Source of the DNA: Puniceicoccaceae bacterium
GTDB taxonomy: Bacteria; Verrucomicrobiota; Verrucomicrobiia; Opitutales; Coraliomargaritaceae
DNA length: 64,000 bases
NCBI GenBank assembly: GCA_018402305.1
Contig: JAGYJE010000006.1
Span: 1-64,000, forward strand
Direction: 5' to 3'
Part shown: positions 40,792 through 48,769 of the stretch, one piece after another
How the letters are laid out: each line of letters opens with the position of its first letter
How positions within the stretch are numbered: position 1 is the stretch's first letter
The notes under the pieces: model-generated
Told to the model about the DNA's origin: nothing
The model's database searches: none
What the model saw: the letters and a program-made list of their open reading frames with translations, nothing else
Translations under genes and position numbers: made by a program

Positions 40792-41035
40792 AATTCCTCA
40801 CCTCTCCGAGGGAAGGGGGACCGCGCGCAGCGCGGTGGAGGGGTGCCGGCTGTAATGACGGCCTAGCTCCTTTTCGTCATCGATGCCGAATTGGTTCGCG
40901 TGATTCGAGCAACCCCCTTCCCACCTGGCAAGCAGGTGACCTTCCCCAAGGGGAAGGAGTTTTTAAGTCGCCCCAATTCCTCACCTCTCCGAGGGGAGGG
41001 GGACCGCGCGCAGCGCGGTGGAGGGGTGCCGGCTG
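40792..41035 (+). repeat. 244-bp direct repeat, left copy (family F)
   Basis: The block begins aattcctcacctctccgagg and ends gaggggtgccggctg. It contains two 60-bp family F units (each with ccgcgcgcagcgcggtggag) separated by 124 bases, starting taatgacggcctagctcc and including cctggcaagcaggtgacctt. The right copy at 41669-41912 has the same length and nearly the same sequence. The DUF559 gene lies between them. Confidence 0.9.
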
Positions 41036-41118
41036 GACGTAAAACGAGACGACACATTTTGATTTGGCATCGAAGCCTTGGAACCTATTCTTATCCCATC
41101 GCGAAAGAACAGTCAGAG

Positions 41119-41487
41119 ATGAATCGCAAGGAGCTTAAGCCTTTGCGGAGAAAACTGCGGAAAAATCTAACTCCGGCAGAAGCACGCCTCTGGACCTACC
41201 TCCAAGGCAAAAAGCTGGCGGGTCGAAAATTCCGGCGGCAACACAGCGTTGGGCCCTACATACTCGACTTTTTCTGTGCCGCTGAGAAGTTAGCCGTCGA
41301 ACTCGACGGACAGGCCCACGATGGTCCGATTGCGGCCAAGCACGACGCCGAGCGCACCGCCTATCTTGCCCAATACGGCATCGAGGTGATCCGCTTCGAG
41401 AACAAGACCGTTTTCGAGATGCCCGACGCGCTCCTCCACCGCATACAGGAACGTTTTAAGGACTCGCCGAAACCGTCTCACGATTAG
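41119..41487 (+). CDS. DUF559-domain endonuclease-like protein
   Basis: A 122-residue protein with the DUF559 (VSR-like, PD-(D/E)XK) fold. The start MNRKELKPLRRKLRKNLTPA is followed by AEARLWTYLQGKKLAGRKFR, RQHSVGPYILDFFCAAEKLA, VELDGQAHDGPIAAKHDAER and YGIEVIRFENKTVFEM, all family features; the Asp of LDF and the EL.DG acids would bind the metal. It is bounded by 244-bp direct repeats at 40792-41035 and 41669-41912. An ATG at 41119 is the only suitable start. Function in moving the repeats is suggested by position but unproven. Confidence 0.85.
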   Translation: MNRKELKPLRRKLRKNLTPAEARLWTYLQGKKLAGRKFRRQHSVGPYILDFFCAAEKLAVELDGQAHDGPIAAKHDAERTAYLAQYGIEVIRFENKTVFEMPDALLHRIQERFKDSPKPSHD

Positions 41488-41520
41488 GACTTCGAGCCTA
41501 CCCCTTCCGGTCGGGCACCA

Positions 41521-41640
41521 TGCTTCGCTCCTCGAGCTTCCGTCTACGCTCCTCGAGCTTCCGTCTACGCTCTTCGAGCTTCCGTCTACGCTCCTCGAGC
41601 TACGCCGGACAAGACGCCGGACAAGACGCCGGACCACCTT
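41521..41640. repeat. 21-bp and 12-bp tandem repeats downstream of the DUF559 gene
   Basis: Four copies of a 21-bp unit (cgctcctcgagcttccgtct plus a) at about 41527-41601 are followed by three partial copies of ccggacaagacg. The 21-bp period is three 7-bp steps. The remainder to 41668 is a family F lead-in. Confidence 0.8.
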
Positions 41641-41668
41641 CCCCAAAGGGGAAGGAGTTTTTTGCCGT

Positions 41669-41912
41669 AATTCCTCACCTCTCCGAGGGGAGGGGGACCG
41701 CGCGCAGCGCGGTGGAGGGGTGCCCGCTGTAATGACGGCCTAGCTCCTTTTCGTCATCGATGCCGAATTGGTTCGCGTGATTCGAGCAACCCCCTTCCCA
41801 CCTGGCAAGCAGGTGACCTTCCCCAAGGGGAAGGAGTTTTTAAGTCGCCCCAATTCCTCACCTCTCCGAGGGGAGGGGGACCGCGCGCAGCGCGGTGGAG
41901 GGGTGCCCGCTG
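41669..41912 (+). repeat. 244-bp direct repeat, right copy (family F)
   Basis: Same block as 40792-41035: aattcctcacctctccgagg, ccgcgcgcagcgcggtggag, cctggcaagcaggtgacctt, then a second ccgcgcgcagcgcggtggag, ending gaggggtgcccgctg. A few single-base differences distinguish the copies. Confidence 0.9.
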
Positions 41913-42008
41913 AGGTAGCGCCCAGCTCCTTTTCACCATAGCGGCCGACTTGCGTCGTGTAGTTCGTAGTCGGTAGATACTTGTTTAAAACTCACGAAAT
42001 CACAAATT

Positions 42009-43874
42009 TCACTCCGGCAAGGCCGGCAGCGTGATGCGGGCACGGCCATCACCCGAGCCCCCGCCCTCCACGATGGCGCGGCGCTGCCCTTGCAACAGCG
42101 TCACACGATGCCCGGAAACGCGGCCGCGCTCATCGTTGACCACCGCGTCTCCCTCCAAAACTACCTTGCCCTCTTCAGGCAAAATAAAGGCGGTTTCCGC
42201 CGTGGACGTCCGACCGGTCTGCGCGATCACGACATCGCCGTGCGCTTCAATCCGCTCCAGCTGAAGCGAGGCTGCCCCACCACGCCCCGAATCCGGTGCC
42301 TCTCGGGCGATCACATCGAGACGCTCACTGGTCGCCCTTAAATTCGTCGCCTCGACCTGCACCGACTCGGTGAACCGAAATAAAGTATGAGCGGTCTCTT
42401 CAATCATTTGAAGGACCTGGCTGGTTACCATCGTTTCTGTCTTCTCAATCGACCCCGCCTCTTTCGATACGCTCGAAGCGCTTTCGGATTCTCCTTCTTT
42501 TGTTTCCGTTAAATCGTAGCCGAGGTCGGGCAGTGGCGGCAAGCGGACTCTGACTGGATCGTCCGATTCACCGCGAATAATGGCGCGGCCGGGCTTGAGC
42601 TCCATACTTCGGCCCGTCACAACCGCCTCTCCATTGGTCACCTGCGGTTCCCCGGTCAAGACGGCGCGTTGCTCGTCTGGAAAAAAGGTGACGTGTTCAC
42701 CTGTAGCCAACTGGCCGTTCTGCTCGATTTCAACCGAGCCCGCCGCCATGACACTCTGCACTGCGCCCACTCGCAGTTCGTTGCCCTCGGAGGCCCGAGC
42801 GCCGGCAGCCTCGGGAATCGACACGATCGTCATCTCATTCGCGCGCAGCTGCAGGGCTCCGGAAAGAGCCTCCACCGCTCCATCAAAGAGAAAGCGGTTC
42901 TCGTCAAGCCCTTCCCGCATCGTAATCCTATCGGCGAGCACGATGGTCTCCGCACTGAGTGCCGAAGTCCCCTGCAGACCGAGCCCGCCCGTCTCAGAAA
43001 GAATCATCTGCGCCCGCCCGGCACCTTTGGCACCGGAGAGCACGATCTCGCCCGACTCGCTGCGGATACTCTGACCACTGAGGTAGGCGCCCGGGGTCGT
43101 TACGCTCGTGTTTCCGGTTAAAATCGCCCGCTTCTCACGGGGGAAGAACTCCGCTTCGTCGGCCTCCACGATCTTGCCCGATTGAATAATGGTGACTGCA
43201 TCCTCAGCGAAAATTCGGCGCAGGGCGTCCAGCTCGGTCGGTGCCGTCGGCGCGGCCGCCGAGCCAACGCGGCCCTCGGGCGGGTCCGCCTCGGCGATGA
43301 GTCGCCCGCCCTTTAAGTCCATTTCCTCGGAGCGCGCCTTCACCTGCCCGGTGAACTCGAAATAGTAGGCCGTCTCCGTGGTGCGGAGGAGCAGGCGCTC
43401 GCTGCGGATCTCGGTTTGTTGCTCCGTCTCGCTCTCGGACGCCCCAAAGGCACTGGCAATACTCTGGGTGAATTGCACACAGGTATTCGTTTTCACCACG
43501 ATTTCCTTCGTCTCCCCGGACCATTCCCAAGCGATCCCGGTTATTCTGAAATTCGCCCCGATGATTTCAATGGCGTCCTCGGAAAAAGCGCGGTTTTCCT
43601 CCAGGAGTAAAGTCGCCTCCGGGCTGTCCAGCGAGAGTTCAAGCGCCATCCGCTCATCGCCGGAATAAACCCGCAGCGCCATCCCCTCTACCCGTATTTG
43701 TTCCGCGCTGTCATAAATGCCCTGATCTCCCTGCAAAACCCAATCGGTGTAGCCATTATCCCCAAAGCGTGGGAAACGGAAATCCTGAACCGGAGCACTC
43801 GGCGCCATCTGCCCCGCAAGCGAGCCGCCAAAACAGAAAAAACCGAAAAAGAAAACCCGTCGCATACCTTGCAT
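42009..43874 (-). CDS. OstA/LptA-like LPS transport or envelope protein
   Basis: A 621-residue protein. An N-terminal signal peptide (MRRVFFFGFFCFGGSLAGQM) precedes a beta-rich mature part. Repeated OstA/LptA-type segments such as GIYDSAEQIRVEGMALRVYS, EAEFFPREKRAILTGNTSVT, EHVTFFPDEQRAVLTGEPQV and TSTAETAFILPEEGKVVLEG form beta-jellyroll sheets that carry lipopolysaccharide in Lpt systems. It is much longer than LptA and may be a periplasmic bridge or an LptC-LptA-like fusion. No other lpt gene is near. An ATG at 43865 is an alternative start. The specific role is inferred. Confidence 0.7.
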   Translation of the reverse strand: MQGMRRVFFFGFFCFGGSLAGQMAPSAPVQDFRFPRFGDNGYTDWVLQGDQGIYDSAEQIRVEGMALRVYSGDERMALELSLDSPEATLLLEENRAFSEDAIEIIGANFRITGIAWEWSGETKEIVVKTNTCVQFTQSIASAFGASESETEQQTEIRSERLLLRTTETAYYFEFTGQVKARSEEMDLKGGRLIAEADPPEGRVGSAAAPTAPTELDALRRIFAEDAVTIIQSGKIVEADEAEFFPREKRAILTGNTSVTTPGAYLSGQSIRSESGEIVLSGAKGAGRAQMILSETGGLGLQGTSALSAETIVLADRITMREGLDENRFLFDGAVEALSGALQLRANEMTIVSIPEAAGARASEGNELRVGAVQSVMAAGSVEIEQNGQLATGEHVTFFPDEQRAVLTGEPQVTNGEAVVTGRSMELKPGRAIIRGESDDPVRVRLPPLPDLGYDLTETKEGESESASSVSKEAGSIEKTETMVTSQVLQMIEETAHTLFRFTESVQVEATNLRATSERLDVIAREAPDSGRGGAASLQLERIEAHGDVVIAQTGRTSTAETAFILPEEGKVVLEGDAVVNDERGRVSGHRVTLLQGQRRAIVEGGGSGDGRARITLPALPE

Positions 43875-43949
43875 AGAATTAAGAAACCGTCTTGTTCACT
43901 CAGGTTCCAGCCTTTAATGAGGGACCTTTCAACCCTGACTTGCCTAATT

Positions 43950-44170
43950 CCTCACCTTTTCGAGGGGAGGGGGCCCGCGCGCAGCGCGGTGGACTTGCCG
44001 TAATTCCTCACCTCTCCGAGGGGAGGGGGACCGCGCGCAGCGCGGTGGAGGGGTGCCCGCTGAGGTGACTGGGAACGGCTGCTTCAGCTGCCGACTTGTG
44101 TCATGCAGTTCGTAGTCGGCAGATACTTGTTTAAACTCACGGATCACCATGCGGCAGCTGAAGAACCACA
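43950..44170. repeat. Family F and family H repeats
   Basis: Two family F pieces (cctcaccttttcgaggggag at 43952 and ctcacctctccgaggggagg at 44005) are followed by a family H pair (actgggaacggctgcttcag at 44069; gcggcagctgaagaaccaca at 44150) around an acttgtttaaac core. No gene before 44184. Confidence 0.8.
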
Positions 44171-44183
44171 GCGGTTGCCAGCT

Positions 44184-44612
44184 TTAGCCCATGCGCGGTT
44201 TCTTTATCGTTGGCTTGATTCGTTCCGGGCGGAAGGGCTGGTCAAAGGCTTTGGAGAATGGGTACCCGCCGGAAAAATCCTCAACACTGTCCTGGTCGGT
44301 TTTCCCGAGGACGTTGCTCTCAACAAGATTAAAGACGATATTTCCAAAGTCGCGGCATTCTTTGATGCCCCAATGCTCAAGCACCGGACGCGCCATGGGG
44401 CCATACTGATTGATCGCATAAAGCCGAATGCCTTCAAGTAACTGACCGCCACTGAGGTGGTTCGACTTATCCAACTCGCCGCGCTTGTGCAATTCTTTGA
44501 GGCTGTAATCCAAGGCTTGCCGCAGGAAATAATAAGCCCCACGCGCATAGCGGGGGTCGTCCTTGCGGATCGCACGAATCACTTCATTAAAATCTCTGCT
44601 GGGATCGTTCAC
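44184..44612 (-). CDS. Minf_1886-family protein
   Basis: A 142-residue protein matching the Minf_1886 family, small conserved proteins of Verrucomicrobia and Planctomycetes of unknown function. Diagnostic segments are DPRYARGAYYFLRQALDYSL, SGGQLLEGIRLYAINQYGPM, LEHWGIKECRDFGNIVFNLV and GKTDQDSVEDFSGGYPFSKA. There is no signal peptide, so it is cytoplasmic. It is the strongest single indicator of the taxonomic setting. The gene starts 72 bases from thrB, on the same strand. Confidence 0.85.
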   Translation of the reverse strand: MNDPSRDFNEVIRAIRKDDPRYARGAYYFLRQALDYSLKELHKRGELDKSNHLSGGQLLEGIRLYAINQYGPMARPVLEHWGIKECRDFGNIVFNLVESNVLGKTDQDSVEDFSGGYPFSKAFDQPFRPERIKPTIKKPRMG

Positions 44613-44684
44613 AACCCCCAGTAAAAGCCGACTTTTGATCAGGTCAACCGAACAGGGCCAGAGTCGGATGTATATTTAGCGATT

Positions 44685-45608
44685 TCACTCTTTCGGGGGG
44701 CTTTCCTCGGAAATGGTGAGTCCTTTGTTCTGCACAACCAAACGATAGGCCCGGCTCTTTACGCCGTTCGCCGTATAAATCTGCTCCATTGCCGCCGCGA
44801 TTTTATTGGCCTTCTCCGGCGGCCCCACACAAACCACGGTCGAACCACTCCCACTGAGCCAACCGGTGTAGGCCCCCTCGTGACAGCCCGCTTCAATGCT
44901 CTCGCTACCAAACGGATTGAGCAACTCGCGGTAGGGCTGGTGGATGTAGTCATTCACCGCCCCCTTTAACCGGGCGAAATCTCCGGAAACCAAAACACCG
45001 ACTAAAAATGCCAGACTGTTCGCACTGCGCACGACGTCGTTAAAGGGTATCACATCCGGCAGGACACGACGCGAATTATTCGTCAAAACCTTATACGCGG
45101 GAGCGACTGCAACAAATGCCAGCAAGTCCGGCAGCTCAAAGCGCACATGCTCGCGGTAAGCGAATGTCTTGGGTTCTGTCCGCGCAATGCAAAATCCTCC
45201 CGAAAAAACCGCACAGGCGTTGTCCGGTGCATTGTCCAGCTTTGTCGTGAGCCGAATCATCGCGTCGAGATCAAGGGGACTGCCGTGGAAATAATTCAAG
45301 CCGGCCACAATCGACGCCCGCAGCGTGGAACTCGAACCGAGGCCGCGCGCCTCCGGGATGTCGCCCCAAATTTCGTAGTCAAACCCAGTCGCTTCGATAC
45401 CGGTCGCTGCCGCAAAGGAAAACGCCGCTTCTTCAATCATCGCATGCGTATCACTACGTAGAGCATCCACCGGAGCGATCAAGCCGTCCGCCCGCTCGCG
45501 CAAACGCACGAAATTATAGAGCGTCAACGCAATGCTGAGCGTATCGAAGCCGGGCCCGCAATTAGAGGTGCTCGCCGGCGTTTGAATAATGATGGAACGA
45601 AGGAGCAT
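44685..45608 (-). CDS. thrB: Homoserine kinase
   Basis: A 307-residue GHMP kinase phosphorylating homoserine to O-phosphohomoserine in threonine synthesis. The ATP-binding motif ARGLGSSSTLRASIVAG lies near residue 90, with PASTSNCGPGFDTLSIALTL near residue 11 and GAYTGWLSGSGSTVVCVG at the C-terminal GHMP motif. The length is typical (about 305). An ATG at 45608 follows the neighbouring smpB by 15 bases, so the two may be co-transcribed. No other thr gene is in the window. Confidence 0.93.
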   Translation of the reverse strand: MLLRSIIIQTPASTSNCGPGFDTLSIALTLYNFVRLRERADGLIAPVDALRSDTHAMIEEAAFSFAAATGIEATGFDYEIWGDIPEARGLGSSSTLRASIVAGLNYFHGSPLDLDAMIRLTTKLDNAPDNACAVFSGGFCIARTEPKTFAYREHVRFELPDLLAFVAVAPAYKVLTNNSRRVLPDVIPFNDVVRSANSLAFLVGVLVSGDFARLKGAVNDYIHQPYRELLNPFGSESIEAGCHEGAYTGWLSGSGSTVVCVGPPEKANKIAAAMEQIYTANGVKSRAYRLVVQNKGLTISEESPPKE

Positions 45609-45623
45609 GGGTACTTTTTCAGG

Positions 45624-46097
45624 CTATCGGTAACGGCTCATCTCGCGCTCGGCCTCACGCATCGTGACTTTCTTTTTCAGCGTCTCGCGTTTATCGTGTA
45701 GTTTCTTGCCGGTGCACAACGCAATTTCGATTTTAATCAAACCGTGCTTCAGAAACATCCGCGTCGGCACCAATGATTTACCGCCAGTTTCAACCGCACC
45801 CATCAGTTTGTTAATCTCGCGGCGGTGCAGCAAAAGCTTGCGTTTGCGGCGGGGCGGATGATTTTGAAAGTTGCCGAATTTATACTCGCCAATATGCGAG
45901 TTGTACAACCAAACCTGCCCCTTTTCGATGCGACAGAAGGATTCACTAATCTGCGCGTCACCCGCACGGATCGCCTTTACCTCGGTCCCTTGCAGCACCA
46001 AGCCAGCTTCAAAGCGGTCGCCCACAAAGTAGTTGTGGTGAGCTTTCGCGTTGCGAATCTCGCGTTGCGAGTCCTTTGACTTTTTCTTAGCACACAC
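45624..46097 (-). CDS. smpB: SsrA-binding protein SmpB
   Basis: A 157-residue protein that binds tmRNA and delivers it to stalled ribosomes for trans-translation. Family motifs are NYFVGDRFEAGLVLQGTEVK, IRAGDAQISESFCRIEKGQV, NSHIGEYKFGN and the basic C-terminal tail LHDKRETLKKKVTMREAERE. The first codon is GTG at 46097; no ATG gives the full N-terminal KKSKDSQREIRNAKAHH segment. No tmRNA gene was recognised in this window. thrB follows downstream on the same strand. Confidence 0.93.
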   Translation of the reverse strand: MCAKKKSKDSQREIRNAKAHHNYFVGDRFEAGLVLQGTEVKAIRAGDAQISESFCRIEKGQVWLYNSHIGEYKFGNFQNHPPRRKRKLLLHRREINKLMGAVETGGKSLVPTRMFLKHGLIKIEIALCTGKKLHDKRETLKKKVTMREAEREMSRYR

Positions 46098-46149
46098 AAT
46101 AAAGGGATTTCCTGGGTAGAGGATCCACTGGTAACGAATTTAAGCCCGG

Positions 46150-46348
46150 AAAAAAACCGGAACCCAAGAAAAAACCTGCGGGCACAAAGCCCGAACCGGA
46201 AGGTGATGGCTTGCCAGACTGGATGGTCCGACTCGGGGCCCTGGCGCTTTCACCGCTAAGCTACTAGGGGCAGGCCCGCTAAACTATAGCCTCGGGAACC
46301 AAATCCCTGAAAGCCCCCTGAAAGCCCCCTGAAAGCCCCCTGAAAGCC
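46150..46348. other. tRNA-like half and short tandem repeat between smpB and rpoZ
   Basis: On the minus strand, near 46230-46275, a D-arm-like stem (GCTT/AAGC with an 8-base loop) follows a GCCCCTA acceptor-like string. No matching acceptor 3' strand, anticodon stem or T-arm follows, so it is not a tRNA. The 11-bp unit ccctgaaagcc is repeated four times at 46305-46348, three bases before the rpoZ stop. A lysine/proline-rich open frame on the plus strand lacks a start codon. Confidence 0.4.
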
Positions 46349-46351
46349 TCA

Positions 46352-46570
46352 CTAGGCGACCGTCTCTTCTTCTGGCTCTGCCAGTTGATAGGTGATCTTA
46401 CCTTCCATGATCTCACGAAGCGCCATGTCCTCAGCGGATAGACGCTCCAATGACTCAATCAGCGGTTTATAACCGCTTTTTAGTTGCTTGGCTCGGCGGG
46501 ACACCACGTTGACCAGAATCATCGGGTCTGTGATCTTCTTCTGCGCTTCTCTTAAATAATCGTCTCTCAA
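46352..46570 (-). CDS. rpoZ: RNA polymerase omega subunit
   Basis: A 72-residue omega subunit starting from TTG at 46570: LRDDYLREAQKKITDPMILV followed by NVVSRRAKQLKSGYKPLIES. The segment NVVSRRAKQLKSGYKP matches the conserved RpoZ helix. A GGAGGA Shine-Dalgarno lies 7 bases before the TTG, which settles the unusual start. Omega stabilises the beta' subunit in RNA polymerase. A frame extending upstream to 46678 would give extra residues without family similarity. The gene is divergent from rplM. Confidence 0.85.
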   Translation of the reverse strand: MRDDYLREAQKKITDPMILVNVVSRRAKQLKSGYKPLIESLERLSAEDMALREIMEGKITYQLAEPEEETVA

Positions 46571-46677
46571 GGTCGTATCCTCCGGTGGTTGAAAATGGGA
46601 AAACCATAGAAAGTGACGCGTCTGTCTTCGTTTGCAATAAAAAAGCGGCTCTTGGACGTTTTTGGTCAAAATTCCCA

Positions 46678-46705
46678 TTGACAGGGTTGCACGGCTTTCT
46701 ACTGT
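46678..46705 (+). promoter_or_regulatory. Candidate promoter of rplM-rpsI
   Basis: TTGACA at 46678-46683 is a perfect -35 box, and TACTGT at 46700-46705 lies 16 bases downstream. Transcription would begin about 12 bases before the rplM start. Confidence 0.6.
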
Positions 46706-46724
46706 TCACCGCTTTTCCAAAATC

Positions 46725-47150
46725 ATGAAAACGACTTTAGCTACAAAAACAGACCACACTAAATCTTGGTTCGTGGTCGATGCTGCCAACGAAACGCTTG
46801 GCCGCATCTCCGTAAAAATTGCCAATGTTCTGCGTGGTCGCCATAAGCCGACTTACACGCCGCATGTGGATACCGGTGACTTTGTTGTCGTGATCAACGC
46901 GGAGAAGATTCAGGTCTCAGGCAAGAAGAATACCGACAAACGCTATATGTTCTACTCCGGCTGGATGGGTGGCGCAAGTCATGTCAGTATGAGTGAAATG
47001 CGGGCCAAAAAGCCTGAATTCATCATTGAACACGCTGTAAAAGGTATGCTGCCCCGCAACAAGCTGGGCCGCCAGATGATCAAGAAGCTCAAAATTCACT
47101 CCGGCTCGGAGCATCCCTACGAAGCCCAGCAACCCAAGCCACTCGTCTAA
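46725..47150 (+). CDS. rplM: 50S ribosomal protein L13
   Basis: A 141-residue L13, the length usual for the family. Motifs include SWFVVDAANETLGRISVKIA, VLRGRHKPTYTPHVDTGDFV and HAVKGMLPRNKLGRQMIKKL. The start MKTTLATKTDH at 46725 was chosen over an upstream frame start at 46662 because it gives family length. The gene precedes rpsI by 5 bases; the rplM-rpsI pair is conserved across bacteria. Confidence 0.97.
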   Translation: MKTTLATKTDHTKSWFVVDAANETLGRISVKIANVLRGRHKPTYTPHVDTGDFVVVINAEKIQVSGKKNTDKRYMFYSGWMGGASHVSMSEMRAKKPEFIIEHAVKGMLPRNKLGRQMIKKLKIHSGSEHPYEAQQPKPLV

Positions 47151-47155
47151 TTATA

Positions 47156-47548
47156 ATGAGCGAACAAACATTTGTCACTGTCGGTCGTCGCAAGACTGCC
47201 TCCGCACGGGTCCGCCTCACACGCGGCACCGGGAAAATTCTCGTTAACGGCCATGCGCCCGAAGACTACTTCAAAACAGAGGATTTTACCCGCTCCGCAC
47301 TGTCTCCGTTGAAAACAGTTGAGATGCTCGACCAAGTCGATGTCACTGTAAAGGCTCAGGGTGGCGGCCTTAATGGTCAAGCCGGCGCGGTGCGCCTCGG
47401 TATTGCCCGCGCTCTTGAGAAGATGAACGGTGAGTTGCGCGTACCACTCAAGCAACAAGGTCATATGAAACGGGATCCCCGTTCCCGCGAACGCAAAAAG
47501 GCCGGGCAACCCGGCGCACGCAAGCGATTCCAATTCTCAAAACGATAA
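47156..47548 (+). CDS. rpsI: 30S ribosomal protein S9
   Basis: A 130-residue S9. The conserved TVGRRKTASARVRLTRGTG lies near residue 9, with NGQAGAVRLGIARALEKMNG and the basic C-terminal tail ending SKR, typical of S9. It follows rplM directly in the usual ribosomal pair. A terminator lies downstream at 47583-47624. Confidence 0.97.
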   Translation: MSEQTFVTVGRRKTASARVRLTRGTGKILVNGHAPEDYFKTEDFTRSALSPLKTVEMLDQVDVTVKAQGGGLNGQAGAVRLGIARALEKMNGELRVPLKQQGHMKRDPRSRERKKAGQPGARKRFQFSKR

Positions 47549-47582
47549 ACCGCCAGCGGCGGCTAGGTCGCATCTTTTTTGC

Positions 47583-47624
47583 AACCCTCCTCAGCCGCGC
47601 CCGCGTGCTCTGGAGGGTTTTTTA
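47583..47624 (+). terminator. Rho-independent terminator after rpsI
   Basis: AACCCTCC at 47583-47590 pairs with GGAGGGTT at 47612-47619, followed by TTTTT. It separates the ribosomal pair from the arg operon. Confidence 0.85.
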
Positions 47625-47662
47625 TTGCCGGGGCTCGAATACAACCAACTCGTCTCTTACTC

Positions 47663-48685
47663 ATGAAAACAGCCATCATCGGTGCTTCCGGCTACTCCGG
47701 CGAAGAACTTGTCCGCCTGCTCTCACGCCATCCCTTTGTCGAACTGGCCATGGTGACCTCGCGCTCACTCGCGGGCAAACGGCTGGCTGACCAAATGCCG
47801 GCACTGCGGCACCTCGTCGGCGAGCTGGCGTTTTCTGCTTCAGATCCGGCTGAACTGGCTGCTAACACGGACATTGAGCTCTTCTTCCTCGCTCTCCCGC
47901 ATGGCGTTGCCTCGGAATTTGCCGAGCCCCTCTTTCAAGCCGGAAAGACCGTTATCGACCTGAGCGCTGATTTTCGCCTGGGCTCGGCCAGCCTTTATCA
48001 AGCCTCCTATGACCAACCGCACCCCGCACCCCACCTCCTTGAAGCCGCTCCCTATGTACTTCCGGAACTGGCCGACGATGCCTGGAAGGCCGCTTCTCTG
48101 ATCGCCTGCCCGGGTTGCTATCCGACCAGCATTCAACTGCCACTCGTCCCTCTTCTCCGGGCCGGCCTCATTCAGCCAAAGGGCATCATCATCGATGCCT
48201 ACAGCGGTGTCAGCGGAGCAGGGAAAAAAGTCGCCGAAAACTTTATCTACTGCGAACGCAACGAGAGCATGAGGGCCTACAGTCTGCCGGGCCATCGGCA
48301 TGTCTCCGAAATCGAAGAGCAACTTGGCCGCGCCGCCTTTACTGATTGCGTCGTCCAATTCAGCCCCCACCTCGCACCGATGACGCGGGGCATCTCCACG
48401 ACAATTGTCGCGCAGATCAAAGCCTCCATCGGCGAAATCTATTCTTGCTGGGAAAAGGCCTACGCCGATAAACCCTTTGTCTCCGTGCTCTCCAGTGGCA
48501 CCTTCCCCGATACCAAACACGTGACCGGCACCAACCGCTGCGACCTCTCGGCGATCCACGATCCACGCACCGATAATCTCGTCATCACTTCCGTCATCGA
48601 CAACCTCCTCAAAGGCGCCAGCGGTCAGGCCGTCCAAATCATGAACCTTAAATACAGCTTCCCCGAAACCGCTGGACTCCTCTAA
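47663..48685 (+). CDS. argC: N-acetyl-gamma-glutamyl-phosphate reductase
   Basis: A 340-residue NADPH-dependent dehydrogenase reducing N-acetylglutamyl phosphate to the semialdehyde in arginine synthesis. The dinucleotide-binding motif is IIGASGYSGEELVRLLSRHP at the N-terminus; the nucleophile lies in IACPGCYPTS and the catalytic His in PGHRHVSEIE. The start at 47663 (MKTAIIGASGYSG) was chosen by family similarity; the upstream frame covers the terminator. It begins argC-argJ-argB-argD-argF, all on the plus strand, separated by 81-115-base gaps largely made of repeats. Confidence 0.95.
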   Translation: MKTAIIGASGYSGEELVRLLSRHPFVELAMVTSRSLAGKRLADQMPALRHLVGELAFSASDPAELAANTDIELFFLALPHGVASEFAEPLFQAGKTVIDLSADFRLGSASLYQASYDQPHPAPHLLEAAPYVLPELADDAWKAASLIACPGCYPTSIQLPLVPLLRAGLIQPKGIIIDAYSGVSGAGKKVAENFIYCERNESMRAYSLPGHRHVSEIEEQLGRAAFTDCVVQFSPHLAPMTRGISTTIVAQIKASIGEIYSCWEKAYADKPFVSVLSSGTFPDTKHVTGTNRCDLSAIHDPRTDNLVITSVIDNLLKGASGQAVQIMNLKYSFPETAGLL

Positions 48686-48689
48686 AGCC

Positions 48690-48769
<80 letters not shown>

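Noticed and set aside
41520-41732. 70-residue frame MLRSSSFRLRSSS...
   Set aside because: Translation of the 21-bp tandem repeat and the family F block; no start signal or conservation expected.
46141-46267. Lys/Pro-rich plus-strand frame after smpB
   Set aside because: No start codon precedes it, and it follows a stop in the same frame.
46205-46280. tRNA gene (minus strand)
   Set aside because: A D-arm and acceptor-like string are present but no anticodon stem, T-arm or complementary 3' acceptor strand.
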